From the NCBI GenBank assembly GCA_021770825.1, contig JAETQD010000002.1:124001-188000 (forward strand): a stretch of 64,000 bases of DNA. Direction: 5' to 3'. The position numbers and the translations under genes are program-made. Under the pieces are notes generated by a model. The model saw nothing but the letters and a program-made list of their open reading frames with translations, had not been told where the DNA came from and searched no databases. Shown piece after piece: positions 60,969-64,000 of the stretch (positions are counted from its first letter, which is position 1; every line of letters begins with the position of its first letter). The stretch comes from Clostridium sp. GTDB lineage: Bacteria > Bacillota > Clostridia > Lachnospirales > Lachnospiraceae.

Positions 60969-62375
60969 ATGAAGTCTGGAGAACATTTTGACGTGATCAT
61001 CATAGGCGCCGGTCCGTCCGGCATCTTCTGCGCCTATGAGCTGATTAAAAACAAACCGGAGCTTAAAATCCTCATGGTGGAAAAGGGACGGCCTATCGAA
61101 AAACGTGTATGCCCCAAACGCACCACCAAGGTCTGCGTGGGATGCAAGCCCTGCTCCATCACCACCGGATTTGCCGGCGCAGGCGCATTTTCTGACGGAA
61201 AGCTGTCCCTGTCCCCGGATGTGGGCGGAACGCTTCCCGACATTTTAGGCTATGATAAGGCTCTGGAACTGATTAAGGAGTCCGACAGCATTTATCTGGA
61301 ATTCGGTGCCGATAAGAATGTTTACGGCGTTGACAAGCAGAAGGAAATCCAGGAAATCCGCAGAAAGGCCATCGGTGCCAACTTAAAGCTCATCGAATGT
61401 CCCATCCGCCATCTGGGCACAGAAGAGGGATATAAGATCTACACTCGCCTTCAGGAACATCTCCTGGGACATGGAATACAGATCACCTTCAACACCATGG
61501 TGCAGGATATTCTCATCGAAGACGGCAGGGCTTTTGGAGTCCTGACCGATAAAGACGAGACCTTTTATGCCAATGAAATCGTGTCCGCCATCGGCCGCGA
61601 AGGCTCCGACTGGTTTTCCCATATCTGCAAGGCCCATGGAATCGAGACCCAGGTGGGCACCGTGGACATCGGCGTCCGCGTGGAGGTCCGGGATGAGGTC
61701 ATGGAATTTTTAAACAAGAACTTATACGAAGCAAAGCTGGTGTACTACACGCCCACCTTCGACGACAAGGTCCGCACCTTCTGCACCAACCCGTCCGGAG
61801 AGGTGGCCACAGAATACTATGAGAACGGCCTTGCGGTGGTAAACGGCCACGCCTATAAGTCCGCCGAGTATAAGACCAGCAACACCAACTTTGCCCTGCT
61901 GGTGTCCAAGAACTTCACAAAACCCTTTAAGACTCCTATCGAGTACGGGAAGCAGATCGCCCAGCTTTCCAACATGCTCTGCGATGGAAAAATCCTCGTC
62001 CAGACCTTCGGCGATTTCCAGAGGGGACGCCGCACCACAGAAGAGCGCCTTTGCAGAAACAATCTGATTCCCACCTTAAAGGATGCAGTTCCCGGCGATC
62101 TGTCCCTGGTTCTGCCTCACCGCATCATGGTTGACATAAAAGAAATGCTGCTGGCCCTGGACAAGGTAACGCCCGGCATCGCCAGCGATGAAACCCTCCT
62201 TTACGGCGTTGAGGTGAAATTCTACTCCAATAAGGTAGTGGTCAACAAGGACTTCGAGACCAACATCAAAGGTCTCCGCGCCATCGGAGACGGTGCCTCC
62301 GTCACCCGCGGCTTACAGCAGGCTTCGGCCAACGGACTGTCAGTGGCGCGGAGTATTTTGAAAAGCGGACTTTAG
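60969..62375 (+). CDS. FAD-dependent dehydrogenase (NAD(P)/FAD-binding)
   Basis: The start is the ATG at 60969 (MKSGEHFDVIIIGAGPSG), 8 nt after GGGAG; the open frame extends to 60921 without a site. The 468-residue flavoprotein has the dinucleotide motif VIIIGAGPSGIFCAYEL (about 9-25), a KRTTKVCVGCKPC segment (cysteines at about 55-62), and GLRAIGDGASVTRGLQQASANGLSVA (C-terminal FAD motif). This is the uncharacterised 'FAD-dependent protein' group related to HI0933/Thi4-fold enzymes, with oxidoreductase function and unknown substrate. Confidence 0.88.
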   Translation: MKSGEHFDVIIIGAGPSGIFCAYELIKNKPELKILMVEKGRPIEKRVCPKRTTKVCVGCKPCSITTGFAGAGAFSDGKLSLSPDVGGTLPDILGYDKALELIKESDSIYLEFGADKNVYGVDKQKEIQEIRRKAIGANLKLIECPIRHLGTEEGYKIYTRLQEHLLGHGIQITFNTMVQDILIEDGRAFGVLTDKDETFYANEIVSAIGREGSDWFSHICKAHGIETQVGTVDIGVRVEVRDEVMEFLNKNLYEAKLVYYTPTFDDKVRTFCTNPSGEVATEYYENGLAVVNGHAYKSAEYKTSNTNFALLVSKNFTKPFKTPIEYGKQIAQLSNMLCDGKILVQTFGDFQRGRRTTEERLCRNNLIPTLKDAVPGDLSLVLPHRIMVDIKEMLLALDKVTPGIASDETLLYGVEVKFYSNKVVVNKDFETNIKGLRAIGDGASVTRGLQQASANGLSVARSILKSGL

Positions 62376-62378
62376 AAT

Positions 62379-62914
62379 GAACCGCTGTACGGTTCCAGCT
62401 TCAACAGCAGGGGATTGCCTTTCTTGGCTTCCTCTGCTGGCAAGGGAGGACACATTTCCATGCCGCACAAATCCATCAATCCCATTTACCCAGCTGTCCA
62501 GTTCGTCAATGCACTGGCCAATTTGAGAACACAGCGATTTGATCCGTTTGCAGGCTCCATAGAAGACATATTGTCCGGACTTGCTTTCATGTATGGAATT
62601 ATGTATGATCTGGATTATAATATGAGTCTTCCCGTTCTCAATAACGATGAGAAGATGGGAGAATTCTACCGCCAGTGCGCCGCCGATGTGGTTGGTAAGG
62701 AAAACGTACTGATCCCAAATCCGGTGATGTCCACGGAAGATTTCGGCTGGTATCTGGAAGAAGTACCGGGTGCCTTTGCCTGGCTGGGCATCGCGTAAGG
62801 TGACTCCTGCCGCGCCTCTCTTCATAATCCGATGTTTGCAGGAAATGAAAAGTGCCTGAAAACAGGCATTGAGCTGTTTGCAAATACAGCGGTTCGTTTT
62901 TTAAATGAATCCTA
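62379..62914 (+). pseudogene. degraded M20 amidohydrolase fragment
   Basis: The frame from about 62379 reads remnants of an M20 enzyme. GKGGHISMPHKSINPIYPAVQFVNALANL is the dimer-domain motif. The sequence then passes to C-terminal sequence (NPVMSTEDFGWYLEEVPGAFAWLGIA), so the middle is deleted and the N-terminal metal site is gone. A TAA interrupts at 62796-62798, after which the same frame resumes (SLHNPMFAGNEKCLKTGIELFANTA) to a stop at 62912-62914. It cannot be functional. It differs from the intact M20 gene at 43687. Confidence 0.8.
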
Positions 62915-62933
62915 AAAAGGCGGCCTGAAAATA

Positions 62934-62974
62934 AGCGGGTGTACAGAATCGGTATCTGACTCTGTACACCCGCT
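62934..62974. terminator. bidirectional intrinsic terminator
   Basis: AGCGGGTGTACAGA (62934-62947) pairs exactly with TCTGTACACCCGCT (62961-62974), with TTCTTTATCC on the right and an A-rich flank on the left. It ends gltD transcription (minus strand). Confidence 0.92.
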
Positions 62975-62998
62975 TTCTTTATCCATTGTCTGAGACCA

Positions 62999-64000
62999 TC
63001 AGCTCAAATTGGAATATCCCATCAGGTCCTCATCCACCGCCTGCGCGGCATTTCTTCCTTCCCGGATGGCCCAGACCACCAGGGACTGGCCGCGGCGCAT
63101 ATCTCCGGCGGCATAAAGCTTCGAGCTTTCACACCGGCTTCCGTCCGGTTCTGTCACCACCGTCAGGCGGTTTCCAAGCACCACGCCAAAGGCTTTGGCG
63201 GCATACTCCTCGGCCCCCAGAAATCCTGCTGCAATCAGAACCAGCTCCGTCTGGATTTCCCACTCGCTTCCCTCAACCGGGACCATGGCAGTCCGTCCTG
63301 TGGCTTCGTCCTTTTCCGGCCTCAGCCGCACCAGAACGGCGCCCTTTAGATTTCCGGCCTCATCCTTTAAAAATTCCTTTACCGTCGTCTGGTAGGTCCG
63401 AGGGTCCATTCCGAAAACAGCCGCCGCTTCCTGCTGTCCGTAATCGGTTTTTAAGACTCTCGGATACTGGGGCCAGGGATTGGCTGCGGTTCTTTCATGG
63501 GGCGGCTCCGGCATCATTTCAAGCTGGAGAATCTGTGCACATCCGTGCCGGACGCAGGTTCCCACACAGTCATTTCCTGTGTCTCCTCCTCCGATTACCA
63601 GCACATGTTTTCCCTTTGCAGAAATATACGTCCCCTCTTCCAGTCCGGAGTTCAAAAGGCTCTTCGTTGTGGATTTCAAGAAATCCACGGCGAAATAAAT
63701 TCCGCCCGCATCTCTTCCGGGCACATCAATATCTCTGGGTCTCGATGCCCCGCAGGCCAGTATGATACTGTCAAATTCCTTAAGGATTTTTCCGGCCTTA
63801 TAATTTCTTCCCACATCGGCCCCCGTCACAAAACGGACGCCCTCTGCCTTCATCACGTCCACTTTCCTCAGCACAATGGACTTATCTAACTTCATATTGG
63901 GAATTCCGTACATGAGAAGTCCGCCGATCCGGTCCTCCCGCTCAAATACCGTGACGCTGTGGCCCCTCTTGTTGAGCTGGTCCGCTGCCGCTGCACTTGA
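62999..64000 (-). CDS. gltD: glutamate synthase (NADPH) small subunit, 5' end outside the window
   Basis: The frame stays open from the stop at 62999 to the window edge (334 codons seen). The visible part starts within the FAD domain ([29 protein letters not shown]), continues with [17 protein letters not shown], the NADPH site [17 protein letters not shown], and the C-terminal FAD motif [26 protein letters not shown]. It delivers electrons from NADPH to GltB for glutamate formation. The N-terminal cluster domain and probably gltB lie beyond 64000. Confidence 0.95.
   Translation of the reverse strand, partial: SSAAAADQLNKRGHSVTVFEREDRIGGLLMYGIPNMKLDKSIVLRKVDVMKAEGVRFVTGADVGRNYKAGKILKEFDSIILACGASRPRDIDVPGRDAGGIYFAVDFLKSTTKSLLNSGLEEGTYISAKGKHVLVIGGGDTGNDCVGTCVRHGCAQILQLEMMPEPPHERTAANPWPQYPRVLKTDYGQQEAAAVFGMDPRTYQTTVKEFLKDEAGNLKGAVLVRLRPEKDEATGRTAMVPVEGSEWEIQTELVLIAAGFLGAEEYAAKAFGVVLGNRLTVVTEPDGSRCESSKLYAAGDMRRGQSLVVWAIREGRNAAQAVDEDLMGYSNLS

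Noticed and set aside
1-64000. CRISPR arrays, rRNA or tRNA genes
   Set aside because: I found no regularly spaced repeats, no rRNA-like sequence and no cloverleaf-type tRNA by reading both strands. A covariance-model scan could still find a divergent one.

Overview
The window looks like chromosome from an anaerobic, low-to-moderate-GC Firmicute of class Clostridia, most likely family Lachnospiraceae. Supporting signs are the SCIFF peptide with its radical-SAM maturase beside secDF, tgt and yajC, an [FeFe]-hydrogenase paired with a GltD-like flavoprotein, secreted proteins with choline-binding-type wall repeats, strong AGGAGG ribosome binding sites with some TTG/GTG starts, a T-box tyrS and a ribosomal L10 leader. 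I recognise no rRNA, tRNA, CRISPR array or complete mobile element.

Layout. 1-8.9 kb (minus strand): a surface-glycopolymer operon continuing off the left edge, with a GmhA-like sugar-phosphate isomerase, an LTA-synthase-type phosphotransferase, two polytopic membrane proteins, a HEPN/DUF4145-like protein with a very basic tail, and rfbF/rfbG for CDP-4-keto-6-deoxyglucose. 9-13.7 kb: DUF445 protein and the rpmG-secE-nusG-rplK-rplA-(L10 leader)-rplJ-rplL cluster, with duplicated L1-type operator hairpins and a terminator where rpoB is usually found. 13.7-18.5 kb: GNAT, ComF, RecD2 and MreB. 18.5-25.1 kb is the accessory-looking part: a wall-binding secreted protein, two tandem homologous structured small-RNA candidates, a GntR regulator, a CmpB-like membrane protein, a frameshifted wall-binding protein gene, and two tyrosine recombinases, the second with its catalytic half deleted. 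25.1-31 kb: yajC, tgt, secDF, SCIFF maturase, SCIFF peptide and a TIGR04086-type membrane protein. 31-37 kb: a polar amino acid ABC importer, an orphan sodium-pump decarboxylase beta subunit with a 39-residue partner, a CBS/CNNM transporter and ThiT. 37-44 kb: tdh-kbl threonine degradation and a MarR-controlled heterodimeric ABC exporter. 44-54.9 kb: M20 amidohydrolase, T-box tyrS, Rpn-type nuclease, aldehyde dehydrogenase, mfd, pth and a MATE exporter. 55-64 kb: hydrogenase operon, BlaI/M56 sensor pair, FAD-dependent dehydrogenase, an M20 pseudogene and the 3' part of gltD, cut by the right edge.

Most notable. The leader of the orphan OadB/GcdB-like beta subunit (about 34862-34987) has the landmarks of a yybP-ykoY manganese riboswitch. 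Its P1 helix and an intrinsic terminator compete for the same bases, behind a strong TTGACA-17-TATATT promoter. No alpha (carboxyltransferase) or biotin-carrier gene is present, only a single-TM mini-subunit gene of 39 codons. This suggests a manganese-responsive membrane system built from sodium-pump parts. A second curiosity links to it: the sodium-site signature of this beta subunit (SIGIIGAADGPTSIL) recurs almost exactly in the extracytoplasmic part of the M56/BlaR1-like sensor 25 kb away (SIGIIGGADGPTSIF).
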